In this document: one piece after another, positions 18,391 to 27,628 of the stretch
How the letters are laid out: each line of letters opens with the position of its first letter
Numbering within the stretch: position 1 is the stretch's first letter
From: Alphaproteobacteria bacterium US3C007
Lineage (GTDB): Bacteria > Pseudomonadota > Alphaproteobacteria > Rhodobacterales > Rhodobacteraceae
DNA: 64,000 nt
Direction of reading: 5' to 3'
Assembly: GCA_034423775.1 (NCBI GenBank)
Contig: CP139918.1
Span: forward strand, 682,001-746,000
Program-made: the position numbers and the translations under genes
The notes under the pieces: model-generated
Seen by the model: the letters and a program-made list of their open reading frames with translations, nothing else
What the model was told of the DNA's origin: nothing
Databases searched by the model: none

Positions 18391-19293
18391 TTGGCCAATG
18401 ATCGAAAAAATAACCAAGATTACGCAGGATCTGTTCGGCGGATAACTCTTGTCATGCTTGTCAGCATCTTGCTGCTGTTTTTTGCGATTTGGCGCATTGA
18501 TAATCCCAGAATCGAGCGTTTAAGAGCTGATGTTATCGACACGATAATACCGCATTTCGAATGGGTATTGCGACCCGCCACTTGGGCCGGGCGGGTTCTT
18601 GAAAATTTCCAAAGCTACCAAGCCTTATATCAGCAGAATCAAGAGCTGAACCGTGAATTGCAAAAAATGAAAAGCTGGAAGGAAGCCGCGCTGCAACTTG
18701 AGCAGGAAAATGCGCGCCTGCTCGATCTTAATAATTTGCGGCAAGATCCAACGCTCACGCATGTCAGCGGGATTGTCATCGCCGATAGCGGCTCGCCTTT
18801 TCGCCAATCCGTATTGTTAAATGTCGGCGCACAAGACGGCATCCGCGATGGCTGGCCCGCGATGGATGGGCTTGGTTTGGTGGGGCGTATTTCGGGTGTT
18901 GGCCAAGAAACCAGCCGGGTGATCCTGCTGACCGATAATGCCAGCCGTATCCCTGTGATTATCCAACCTTCGGGACAACGCGCTTTTGTGTCGGGCGATA
19001 ACTCAAACGCTCCGCTTATAGATTTTCTGGAAGATGCCGATGCGGTGCGGCCCGGCGATAGAATATCTACCTCCGGCGATAGCGGTGTTTTACCAGCCGG
19101 TTTGTTGATCGGGCAACTCGCGCTGGATCCGAACAACCGCTTGCGGGTGCGGCTATCCGCGGATTACGAACGCCTTGAGTTCTTGCGGGTTTTACGCACC
19201 AGCGCGCCGCCCAGTATTTCGGGCACGGGCGACTTGCTGGTGCCCGATGCGCCTGCATCGACTCAAAATGTTAAGGCACTTCAAGATGGCTGA
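18391..19293 (+). CDS. mreC: Rod shape-determining protein MreC (TTG start)
   Basis: 300 residues. One N-terminal membrane helix (about residues 17-35), then a coiled coil (about 65-110, AALQLEQENARLLDLNNL) and the periplasmic beta-rich MreC domain (VLLNVGAQDGIRDGWP, GLVGRISGVG). It scaffolds PBP2 and MreB. Initiation is at a TTG with GAGAGG 5 bases upstream; no good ATG lies nearby. Overlaps mreD by 8 bp. Confidence 0.95.
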   Translation: MANDRKNNQDYAGSVRRITLVMLVSILLLFFAIWRIDNPRIERLRADVIDTIIPHFEWVLRPATWAGRVLENFQSYQALYQQNQELNRELQKMKSWKEAALQLEQENARLLDLNNLRQDPTLTHVSGIVIADSGSPFRQSVLLNVGAQDGIRDGWPAMDGLGLVGRISGVGQETSRVILLTDNASRIPVIIQPSGQRAFVSGDNSNAPLIDFLEDADAVRPGDRISTSGDSGVLPAGLLIGQLALDPNNRLRVRLSADYERLEFLRVLRTSAPPSISGTGDLLVPDAPASTQNVKALQDG

Positions 19294-19828
19294 AACACCC
19301 GCTGCCCAAATCTGGACCTATCGCGGCCTTTTAGCCACGCTTGCCTTTGGTCTTATGCTGTTTGAGCTTTTGCCCTTCATGACCGCCGATGATAGCTGGT
19401 TAATGCCGAATATAACCCTTGCCTTGCTCTGTGCTTGGGCGGTTCGACGCCCCGAATTCACGCCCCCTTTGTTGATTGCAGGGGTGATCCTGTTGGAAGA
19501 CCTGTTATTACAGCGTCCCCCCGGGCTTTTGGCAGCGCTGAGCCTGCTGGCACTTGAATGGCTTAAACAGCGCAGCGCACGCCCAGAAAGTTTTTCACTG
19601 GCGCTTGAATATCTCAGCGTGACGGGCTTGGTTATTTCGATCGCGCTGGCAAACCGCCTTATCTTGGCGTTGGTCTTAACCCCGCAACCCGCCGTTGCGC
19701 TTGCGCTTTCAGAAATCTTGACGACGCTTTTATTTTATCCAGTTGCTGTGGCGTTCAGCCATTTTCTGATGGGTGTGCGTAAACCACATCCAAGAGATGG
19801 GAAACAGGCCCAAGGAGCCCGTCTATGA
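19286..19828 (+). CDS. mreD: Rod shape-determining protein MreD
   Basis: 180-residue integral membrane protein with about five hydrophobic segments, including the LLIAGVILLEDLLLQRPPG stretch characteristic of MreD. The frame is open 111 bp further upstream inside mreC, but MAETPAAQ at 19286 is the natural start. Stop overlaps the mrdA ATG by 4 bp. Confidence 0.9.
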   Translation: MAETPAAQIWTYRGLLATLAFGLMLFELLPFMTADDSWLMPNITLALLCAWAVRRPEFTPPLLIAGVILLEDLLLQRPPGLLAALSLLALEWLKQRSARPESFSLALEYLSVTGLVISIALANRLILALVLTPQPAVALALSEILTTLLFYPVAVAFSHFLMGVRKPHPRDGKQAQGARL

Positions 19829-21759
19829 AACGCCCCGTCTCAACACCCAAGCATAGCTTGAACCGGCGCAGCCTTGTGGTTGGCGCCCTGCAGCTGGGAT
19901 TTGCCGGGGCGCTGGCCGCGCGTCTGCGCCATTTGCAAATCACCCAAGCCGATCAATATCGCCTATTGGCCGAGGAAAATAGAATTAACATCCGCCTGAT
20001 TGCCCCAGAGCGCGGCGAAATTTACGACCGCAACGGCGTGTTCCTAGCGCGCAACGAACAAAGCTATCGCATCACATTGGTGAAAGAAGACGCCGGCGAC
20101 GTACGTAAATTACTGGTGCAATTGGCGCAGCTTATCACGCTCAGCGCAGAAGATATAGAACGTAGCGTGTTAGAAACACAGCGCAGCGCGCCCTTTCTAC
20201 CTGTCACGATCATTGATCGCGTCAGCTGGGAAGGCATTGCCAAAGTGGCCATAAATGCCCCATCTTTGCCCGGCATCACACCAGAGGTTGGGCTGTCGAG
20301 GCATTATCCTTTAGGTCCGAATTTTGCTCATATCGTGGGGTATGTTGGGCCGGTAAGTGACCGCGACCTTAATCGCTCTGAAGATCCAGACCCGCTGTTG
20401 CGCATCCCACGCTTTCAAATCGGAAAAGTGGGCGTTGAAGCCAAATATGAAGAAGATTTACGCGGGCGGGCGGGCGCCAAACATGTTGAGGTGAACGCGC
20501 AAGGGCGCGTGATGCGCGAGCTAGAACGCCGCGAGGGTAATTCTGGACGTAATTTACAGATCACCGTTGATGCAGGGTTGCAGAATTATGTCCAGGCGCG
20601 GCTGGGTGAAGAAAGCGCCTCAGCTGTCGTTATGGATTGTAACTCAGGCGATATTTTGGCGATTGCCTCTTCGCCAAGCTACGATCCCAACAAATTTGTC
20701 CGTGGGATCTCTTTTGATGATTATGGCGTGTTGCGCGACAATGACCATCGCCCTTTGGCCTCTAAAACCGTGCAAGATGCGTATCCGCCCGGCTCAACCT
20801 TTAAAATGGTCACCGCGCTTGCCGGTTTGGAAGATGGTATTTTAGATCCCAATGCGCGCGTATTTTGCCCCGGCCATCTGGATGTTTCAAATCGGAAATT
20901 TCACTGCTGGAAAACAGGGGGGCACGGGCAAGTCAATTTAGAACAATCCTTGCGCGAAAGCTGTGATGTCTTTTATTATGATCTTGCGCTTAAACTGGGA
21001 ATCGAAAAAATTTCTGCGATGGCAACAAAGCTGGGTATTGGCGTCAAACACAATATCCCAATGTCGGCCGAAACCACGGGCCTCAGCCCTAATAAAGATT
21101 GGAAATTGATAAATCGGGGCTCCGAGTGGGTGATCGGGGATACGGTCAACGCATCAATTGGCCAAGGCTTTGTGCTCAGTTCTCCACTACAATTGGCGGT
21201 GATGACCGCGCGCATTGCAAGCGGTAAGAATATTCAGGCGCGCTTGATAAAAGCCCAAGCCGGTGCAACGATCACCGATCCAAAACCCGGATCTTTGGGT
21301 CTGAATGAAAACAATCTGCGGTTTCTGCGCCGCGCAATGTATGAGGTGAGCAATAATCGGCGTGGAACGGCATATGGGTCACGGATTATCGAGCAGTCAA
21401 TGCGCATGGCCGGTAAAACCGGAACCAGCCAAGTGCGGAACATTACTGAAAGCGAACGGCGCCGTGGCGTGTCCAAAAATGAAGAGCTTGAATGGAACAA
21501 GCGCGACCATGCCTTATTTGTGAATTTTGCACCGTTTGATGCGCCGAAAATCGCCGTAGCCGTGGTGGTGGAACATGGTGGAAGCGGATCTGCAACAGCC
21601 GCGCCATTGGCGCGCGATATCACGCTACAAGCGCTTTACGGCGATCAACCACCGCTTTCTGCTTATCCAACCAAAGATCGCGATAAGATCAAAAAGCAAC
21701 AAGCAGATCTGCGCAAAACCCTTCCGCGGTTAGAGCGGTTTCAGAGGGGCCGTGTATGA
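19825..21759 (+). CDS. mrdA: Penicillin-binding protein 2 (MrdA)
   Basis: 644-residue class B transpeptidase for lateral wall synthesis, paired with RodA. An N-terminal anchor and PBP dimer domain (APERGEIYDRNG) precede the transpeptidase domain with PPGSTFKM (active Ser and Lys), SCD and KTGTSQ. Ends in a basic tail. Coupled at both ends by ATGA overlaps to mreD and rodA. Confidence 0.97.
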   Translation: MKRPVSTPKHSLNRRSLVVGALQLGFAGALAARLRHLQITQADQYRLLAEENRINIRLIAPERGEIYDRNGVFLARNEQSYRITLVKEDAGDVRKLLVQLAQLITLSAEDIERSVLETQRSAPFLPVTIIDRVSWEGIAKVAINAPSLPGITPEVGLSRHYPLGPNFAHIVGYVGPVSDRDLNRSEDPDPLLRIPRFQIGKVGVEAKYEEDLRGRAGAKHVEVNAQGRVMRELERREGNSGRNLQITVDAGLQNYVQARLGEESASAVVMDCNSGDILAIASSPSYDPNKFVRGISFDDYGVLRDNDHRPLASKTVQDAYPPGSTFKMVTALAGLEDGILDPNARVFCPGHLDVSNRKFHCWKTGGHGQVNLEQSLRESCDVFYYDLALKLGIEKISAMATKLGIGVKHNIPMSAETTGLSPNKDWKLINRGSEWVIGDTVNASIGQGFVLSSPLQLAVMTARIASGKNIQARLIKAQAGATITDPKPGSLGLNENNLRFLRRAMYEVSNNRRGTAYGSRIIEQSMRMAGKTGTSQVRNITESERRRGVSKNEELEWNKRDHALFVNFAPFDAPKIAVAVVVEHGGSGSATAAPLARDITLQALYGDQPPLSAYPTKDRDKIKKQQADLRKTLPRLERFQRGRV

Positions 21760-22904
21760 GTTATCTTGAATACCGCGTTCGCTCAGTGCCCACTGGGATG
21801 CGCAAAATCCTATATTTAAACTGGCCCCTGACAATTTTAATCATTAGCGCCGCTGGCTTTGGCTTTTTGATGCTCTATTCGGTCGCAGGCGGATCTCTGC
21901 GGCCTTGGGCAGAGCCCCAAATGAAACGCTTTGCACTTGGTTTTTTCATCATGCTTGTGATCGCGATGACCCCGATCTGGGCTTGGCGCAACCTGTCTTT
22001 CGTGGGATATGCACTTTCCCTTATCTTGTTGCTTTTGGTGGAATTATTTGGCGTTAAGGGTATGGGCGCCCAACGCTGGATTGATCTAGGCTTTATGCGT
22101 TTGCAACCCTCAGAGCTTGCAAAAATCACATTGGTCATGGCCTTGGCCGGCTATTATGACATGCTTCCTAGGGCGCGTATGTCTCGCCCGATTTGGGTGA
22201 TTTTACCGGTGGCTCTTATCCTGCTGCCCACATTGATCGTATTGCGCCAACCGGATCTGGGGACCGCCTTGCTTTTGCTAATATCGGGCGGCGCTGTCAT
22301 GTATCTGGCCGGGGTGCATTGGGGCTATTTCTTATCGGTTATTGCCGCAGGGGTGGGGTTGGTAACGGCCGTTTTTCAAAGCCGTGGCAAAGCCTGGCAA
22401 ATTTTGGAAGATTATCAATATAGGCGTATCGACACGTTTTTAGACCCCGCCAGCGATCCTTTGGGCGCCGGCTATCACATCACTCAATCCAAAATCGCGC
22501 TGGGCTCTGGCGCATGGACGGGCCGCGGTTTTATGCAGGGCACCCAATCTCAATTAAACTTCCTGCCTGAAAAACATACAGATTTTATTTTCACAACGCT
22601 CGCCGAAGAATTTGGCTTTATCGGCGGCCTATCGCTTCTGGCCATGTATGTGGCTATATTAATGATCTGTTTGATTGCCGCTTTGCGCAGCATTGATCGG
22701 TTTTCTAGCTTGCTGATCCAAGGCATCTCTGTGACATTTTTTCTGTTTTTTGCCGTTAATATGTCGATGGTGATGGGCATGGCACCGGTGGTGGGCGTGC
22801 CCCTACCTCTGGTAAGCTATGGTGGCTCTGCAATGCTGGTTTTATTGGTAGGGTTTGGGCTAATTCAATCTGCACATGTGCATCGACCAAGGGAAAAATT
22901 ATGA
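21756..22904 (+). CDS. rodA: Peptidoglycan polymerase RodA (SEDS family)
   Basis: 382-residue multi-spanning SEDS glycosyltransferase. Typical motifs: GAQRWIDLG, QPSELAKI, RQPDLGTALLLL, FLPEKHTDFIF and a C-terminal PLVSYGGSAML. Works with PBP2. ATG overlaps the mrdA stop, and its stop overlaps the next ATG by 4 bp. Confidence 0.97.
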   Translation: MSYLEYRVRSVPTGMRKILYLNWPLTILIISAAGFGFLMLYSVAGGSLRPWAEPQMKRFALGFFIMLVIAMTPIWAWRNLSFVGYALSLILLLLVELFGVKGMGAQRWIDLGFMRLQPSELAKITLVMALAGYYDMLPRARMSRPIWVILPVALILLPTLIVLRQPDLGTALLLLISGGAVMYLAGVHWGYFLSVIAAGVGLVTAVFQSRGKAWQILEDYQYRRIDTFLDPASDPLGAGYHITQSKIALGSGAWTGRGFMQGTQSQLNFLPEKHTDFIFTTLAEEFGFIGGLSLLAMYVAILMICLIAALRSIDRFSSLLIQGISVTFFLFFAVNMSMVMGMAPVVGVPLPLVSYGGSAMLVLLVGFGLIQSAHVHRPREKL

Positions 22905-23833
22905 CCACACAGATCCTCTTTAAAGGTGGCCCAAACAGTTGGCAAGACTATGAAGTCCCCCTCAGCAACGCGCTTCAGAAAACAGGGCTGGAGTATCATC
23001 TGGCTGAGGATATTTCCCCCGAGCAGGTAGATTATATCGTTTACGCGCCAAGCAGCGGATTGAGCGACTTTAAGCCCTACACGCGCTGCAAAGCCGTGCT
23101 GTGCTTATGGGCAGGGGTGGAAACCATCATTGGTAATAAAAGCCTGACGATGCCGCTGACCAGAATGGTCGATAGCGGCATGACCCAAGGCATGGTCGAA
23201 TGGGTGACAGGGCATGTGCTGCGCCATCATTTGGGAACAGATGCGCATGTGCTTGGTCAAGATGGTCTCTGGCGCAGCGCCATACCACCTTTGGCCAAGG
23301 ATCGCACAGTTACTATTTTAGGCCTTGGCGCTTTGGGCGCCGCCTGCGCAACCACGCTGGCGGGGTTGGGGTTTTCGGTTCGCGGATGGAGTCGGAGACC
23401 AAAAACCATTGAGAATATCGCAACCTTTCATGGCAGCGATGGGTTTAACCAAGCGCTACAAGAAACCGAAATAACCGTATTGCTATTGCCCTCTACGCCA
23501 GAAACGGCAAACATATTAGATGCAGATGCCTTTTCAAAAATGGCCCCGGGCGCGGTTGTTATCAACCCCGGTCGCGGCCCCTTGATCGAAGATGATGCGC
23601 TTTTACAGGCGCTTCACTCAGGCCAGTTGGGCCATGCCACTTTGGATGTATTTCGCGAAGAGCCTTTGCCGGTAACGCATCAGTTTTGGGCCCATCCCAA
23701 GATCACGGTCACGCCCCATATTGCCTCAGCCACGCGCATTGAAACCGCATGCACCGTCATCGTTGAAAACATCCAGCGCGGCGAGGCCAGCCTGCCCTTC
23801 TTGCATCTGGCCGATGCAGCAGCTGGCTATTAG
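22901..23833 (+). CDS. ghrA: Glyoxylate/hydroxypyruvate reductase A (D-2-hydroxyacid dehydrogenase family)
   Basis: 310-residue GhrA-type reductase of glyoxylate and hydroxypyruvate. NAD(P) motif ILGLGALGAAC; catalytic Arg in NPGRGPLI, Glu in VFREEPLP and His in TPHIASATR. The ATG overlaps the rodA stop by 4 bp, so it is translationally coupled to the cell-shape operon although its role is metabolic. Confidence 0.93.
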   Translation: MTTQILFKGGPNSWQDYEVPLSNALQKTGLEYHLAEDISPEQVDYIVYAPSSGLSDFKPYTRCKAVLCLWAGVETIIGNKSLTMPLTRMVDSGMTQGMVEWVTGHVLRHHLGTDAHVLGQDGLWRSAIPPLAKDRTVTILGLGALGAACATTLAGLGFSVRGWSRRPKTIENIATFHGSDGFNQALQETEITVLLLPSTPETANILDADAFSKMAPGAVVINPGRGPLIEDDALLQALHSGQLGHATLDVFREEPLPVTHQFWAHPKITVTPHIASATRIETACTVIVENIQRGEASLPFLHLADAAAGY

Positions 23834-23879
23834 CCAATCCGCGCAGCAATGCGTTCAGAACAAACCCAACCGACACGCT

Positions 23880-26663
23880 TCATTCGGCGGCAACAGAGCT
23901 GTCTTCTGCTTTTTCAACGCGCACGGCGCTAAATTTGAATTCCGGAATTTTGCCAAAAGGATCTACCGCGGGATTGGTCAGAATATTGGCGGCCGCTTCC
24001 ACATAGGCAAAGGGTAAAAACACCATATCCTCGGCCACAGCACGATCTGCGCGCGCCATGATCACCAAACTTCCCCGTTTGGTGCTCAGCCGCACCATCC
24101 CCCCCGGCGCAACCTGCATCTTTCGCAGGGTTTTGGGATGCATAGAGCAATTGGCCTCGGGCTCAACCGCATCCAGCACTTTTGCCCGCCGGGTCATCGA
24201 ACCGGTATGCCAATGCTCCAATTGCCGCCCTGTGGTCAAAATCATTGGATACTCAGCATCGGGCACATCATCCGGGGCAATGACATGCGCAGGAGTGAAG
24301 CGGGCACGCCCATCCGCGCGCGGAAACCCATCACCAAACACGATGCTTTGGCCCGGATCCTCTGGGCTTAACGAGGGGTATGTGACGGCATTTTCTGACG
24401 CCAGCCGATCCCATGTAATATTATTCAGTGAGCCCATATTCAGCTTCATTTCAGCAAAAACCTCTTTGGGGCTGGTATAGCTCCAATCCAGCCCAAGACG
24501 TTTTGCCAATTCGGTTTCAATCCACCAATCTTCCTTCGCCTCACCCGGGGGCGGCACTGCAGGGCGCCCCATCTGCACTTGCCGGTTGGTGTTGGTCACG
24601 GTTCCTGCTTTTTCCGCAAACGCGCTGGCAGGCAAAATGACATCGGCATAATTCGCGGTCTCGGTCAGGAAAATATCCTGCACGACCAAATGCGACAGTT
24701 TGGCCAATGCATGACGAGCATGTTCGACATCCGGGTCAGACATTGCGGGGTTTTCCCCCAAAATATACATGCCATGAATATCCCCATCATGAACCGCATC
24801 CATAATTTCTGTCACGGTAAGGCCTTTTTCTGCCGAAAAATCATCCGAGTTCCAAACAGAGGTGAATGCGCTGCGCACGCCATCATTCGTGACGGTTTGA
24901 TAATCGGGTAGAAACATTGGGATCAAGCCGGCATCCGAAGCGCCTTGTACATTATTCTGGCCGCGCAAAGGATGCAAACCCGAGCCGGGCCGCCCAACTT
25001 GGCCCGTCATCAGCGCCAGGGAAATCAAACAGCGGCTGTTATCCGTACCATGGATATGCTGCGACACGCCCATACCCCAGAAAATCATACCCGCCTTTGC
25101 ACCGGCAAAGCAACGCGCCACAGCGCGCAAAGTCTCCGCGTCAATGCCACAAATGCCCTCCATTTTTTCGGGGCTGAAATCTTTCAAATGGGCTTTTTCC
25201 GCCTCCCAATTCTCGGTATAGGCTTCGATATATTGCTGGTCGTAAAGCTCTTCTTCAACGATCACATGCATGATCGCATTCAGCATCGACACATCTGCAC
25301 CGGGCCTAAATTGCAGCATATGCGTTGCAAAACGCTTCAAAGCCTGCCCGCGAGGATCCATTACAATAAGCTTGCCGCCACGTTTGGTAAATTGTTTGAA
25401 ATATGTGGCGGCAACGGGATGGTTTTCAATCGGGTTGGCGCCAATCACAATCGCCACATCGGCATTTTCAATTTCGTTAAACGTCGCCGTAACCGCGCCC
25501 GATCCAACATTTTCCAAAAGCGCCGAAACCGAAGAGGCATGGCACAGCCGCGTGCAGTGATCAACATTGTTATGGCCAAAGCCCTGACGGATCATTTTTT
25601 GGAACAAATACGCCTCTTCATTGGTGCATTTGGCGCTGCCAAACCCGGCCACGGCCCGCCCACCATGCTCAGATCGTAGGTTGAGCAAACCAGAAGCCGC
25701 CGCGTCTAGCGCCTCATCCCAACTGGCTTCGCGGAACACCTCCTGCCAATCATCAGGGCTCACATTCAAACCTTTTGCAGGGGCATCATCACGGCGAATT
25801 AGCGGTTTGCTCAGACGGTGGTTATGATGGATATAATCAAATCCGAAGCGGCCCTTGACGCAAAGGCGCCCCTCATTGGCCGGCCCATTTATCCCTTCAA
25901 CAAACTTCACTTTATCGTTTTTAACCTTCAAGCTGATCTGACAGCCAACACCGCAAAAGGGGCATATGCTGTCCACCTCCCGGTCATAATCTTGGCTATC
26001 GCCGGTTTGATCCTCATCAAGCACAGTGGCCGGCATTAAGGCGCCAGTGGGGCAGGCTTGCACGCATTCGCCGCAAGCAACGCAAGTGCTTTCACCCATC
26101 GGATCGGCAAAATCAAACGTGGGATAACTGTCATGGCCGCGCCCGGCCATACCAATCACATCGTTCACTTGCACTTCGCGGCAGGCGCGCACGCATAACC
26201 CGCATTGAATGCACGCATCCAGGTTCACCCGCATCGCCAGATGACTGTCATCCAATAAAGGAACCCGCTCAGGCTCCAACGCGGGCAGCCGGCTGTCTTG
26301 CACCGCATGCAGATCGGCCATATCCCATAAATGGCTTGATTTATCACGGGCCTCTTCCCGGGCGGGTTGATCGGCAAGCAGCATTTCAACAACCATTTTC
26401 TGCGCAGAACTGGCGCGCTGAGAATTCGTTGTCACCACCATTCCTTCTTGCGGCTCGCGGATACAAGAGGCCGCCAAGGTGCGCTCTCCTTCGATTTCCA
26501 CCATGCAGGCGCGACAATTGCCATCCGGCCGATAGCCAGGTGCAGGTTTGTGGCACAAATGCGGGATCACCAATCCTTGGCCATTGGCCACTTCCCAAAT
26601 AGTCATACCCGGCGCCGCGGAAACCGGCTGCCCGTCAAGCGTAAATCGAATGGTGTCAGACAT
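23880..26663 (-). CDS. fdhF: Formate dehydrogenase alpha subunit (NAD-linked, molybdenum type)
   Basis: 927 residues. Order of domains: N-terminal 2Fe-2S ferredoxin domain (CHKPAPGYRPDGNCRACMVE), His/Cys cluster region, two 4Fe-4S motifs (CIQCGLCVRAC, CVACGECVQACP), a further CPFCGVGC cluster, then the molybdopterin domain with CTRLCHASSV, where Cys rather than selenocysteine is the Mo ligand, and a C-terminal MopB-binding domain. AAGGAGG lies at ideal distance. The partner beta/gamma flavin subunits and FdhD-type factor usual in an fds operon are absent from both sides. The stop faces ghrA. Confidence 0.92.
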   Translation of the reverse strand: MSDTIRFTLDGQPVSAAPGMTIWEVANGQGLVIPHLCHKPAPGYRPDGNCRACMVEIEGERTLAASCIREPQEGMVVTTNSQRASSAQKMVVEMLLADQPAREEARDKSSHLWDMADLHAVQDSRLPALEPERVPLLDDSHLAMRVNLDACIQCGLCVRACREVQVNDVIGMAGRGHDSYPTFDFADPMGESTCVACGECVQACPTGALMPATVLDEDQTGDSQDYDREVDSICPFCGVGCQISLKVKNDKVKFVEGINGPANEGRLCVKGRFGFDYIHHNHRLSKPLIRRDDAPAKGLNVSPDDWQEVFREASWDEALDAAASGLLNLRSEHGGRAVAGFGSAKCTNEEAYLFQKMIRQGFGHNNVDHCTRLCHASSVSALLENVGSGAVTATFNEIENADVAIVIGANPIENHPVAATYFKQFTKRGGKLIVMDPRGQALKRFATHMLQFRPGADVSMLNAIMHVIVEEELYDQQYIEAYTENWEAEKAHLKDFSPEKMEGICGIDAETLRAVARCFAGAKAGMIFWGMGVSQHIHGTDNSRCLISLALMTGQVGRPGSGLHPLRGQNNVQGASDAGLIPMFLPDYQTVTNDGVRSAFTSVWNSDDFSAEKGLTVTEIMDAVHDGDIHGMYILGENPAMSDPDVEHARHALAKLSHLVVQDIFLTETANYADVILPASAFAEKAGTVTNTNRQVQMGRPAVPPPGEAKEDWWIETELAKRLGLDWSYTSPKEVFAEMKLNMGSLNNITWDRLASENAVTYPSLSPEDPGQSIVFGDGFPRADGRARFTPAHVIAPDDVPDAEYPMILTTGRQLEHWHTGSMTRRAKVLDAVEPEANCSMHPKTLRKMQVAPGGMVRLSTKRGSLVIMARADRAVAEDMVFLPFAYVEAAANILTNPAVDPFGKIPEFKFSAVRVEKAEDSSVAAE

Positions 26664-26960
26664 GAGATGCCTCCTTAATCTGCTATCTTTCTACACCATA
26701 GCCACCGTAAAAAGAGAGCGCCAATCCCGACACTGGGGCATGATTTTGCGCCAAGCCTGTTTCCGATAGGCGACATTTTTTACGATTTGCCTCCGTTTAT
26801 CGCACCCAATAGTGATGTTTTTTTGAACGGACAGAAGGCACAAATCAAACACAACACGCATAAGAAAGCCGCTAATTCCCTTTCAACAGATTGCTGAGAT
26901 AAGGGTTTTCTTCCTTTCGGTTTCATGATTTCATCGCAGGCTTCGAATAAGGAATTCACG

Positions 26961-27617
26961 ATGCAAACGGTCACAATTATACGCCATGGACAGGCCAATA
27001 CCGGCGCCCGCGACGAGGCCAGCTATGACAAGTTGAGCGCGCTTGGGCATCAGCAAGCGCGCTGGCTTGGTGCGCATCTAAAAGACACATATATGCCGTT
27101 TCAAAAGATCATTTCGGGCACTTTAAAACGCCAAATCGAAACCGCCAACGGCGTGAATCAATTTGATCTGCCCCATCTGCAAGATCCCCGTTTAAACGAG
27201 CTGAATTATTTTGGCATGGCAGACTGTCTCAAGCGCGCGCATAACATTCCATATCCTGAAACCCAAACCGCTTTTGCACAGCATCTGCAAACCATGCTTG
27301 AATATTGGAAAGCCGACAAATTGGATCCAGCTTTAGAAAGCTATACCTCTTTCCATCAGCGCATTAGATCGGTGATTTTAGAAGGTTTGGCCTCACAAAC
27401 GCCTAGCTTATTGGTATCCTCAACGGGCGTGATCGCATCATTAGCGGGCGACACGCTGAACACTGACGCAGCCCATCGCGTCAAATTATTTATGGCGGTT
27501 GGTCATACCAGCCTTAGCCAATTTCAACGTTTCAATGCAGATCTTACGCTCACCCAATTTGCGGCAAAGCCGCATTTAGAACCCGCCGATCGAACCAATG
27601 CCCAAACCTATATTTAG
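26961..27617 (+). CDS. Histidine phosphatase superfamily protein, degenerate second site
   Basis: 218 residues. The N-terminal RHGQ phosphate loop and SGTLKRQIETA arginine motif are those of the phosphoglycerate mutase-like superfamily. The region that normally carries the second catalytic His (V-S-H-G) reads LLVSSTGVIASL, so that His is missing at the expected place. It may be a weak or non-catalytic member or use another residue. AAGGAA precedes the ATG; an in-frame start 36 bp upstream is less likely. The saccharopine dehydrogenase gene follows after 11 bp. Confidence 0.82.
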   Translation: MQTVTIIRHGQANTGARDEASYDKLSALGHQQARWLGAHLKDTYMPFQKIISGTLKRQIETANGVNQFDLPHLQDPRLNELNYFGMADCLKRAHNIPYPETQTAFAQHLQTMLEYWKADKLDPALESYTSFHQRIRSVILEGLASQTPSLLVSSTGVIASLAGDTLNTDAAHRVKLFMAVGHTSLSQFQRFNADLTLTQFAAKPHLEPADRTNAQTYI

Positions 27618-27628
27618 GTAAGAAAAAA

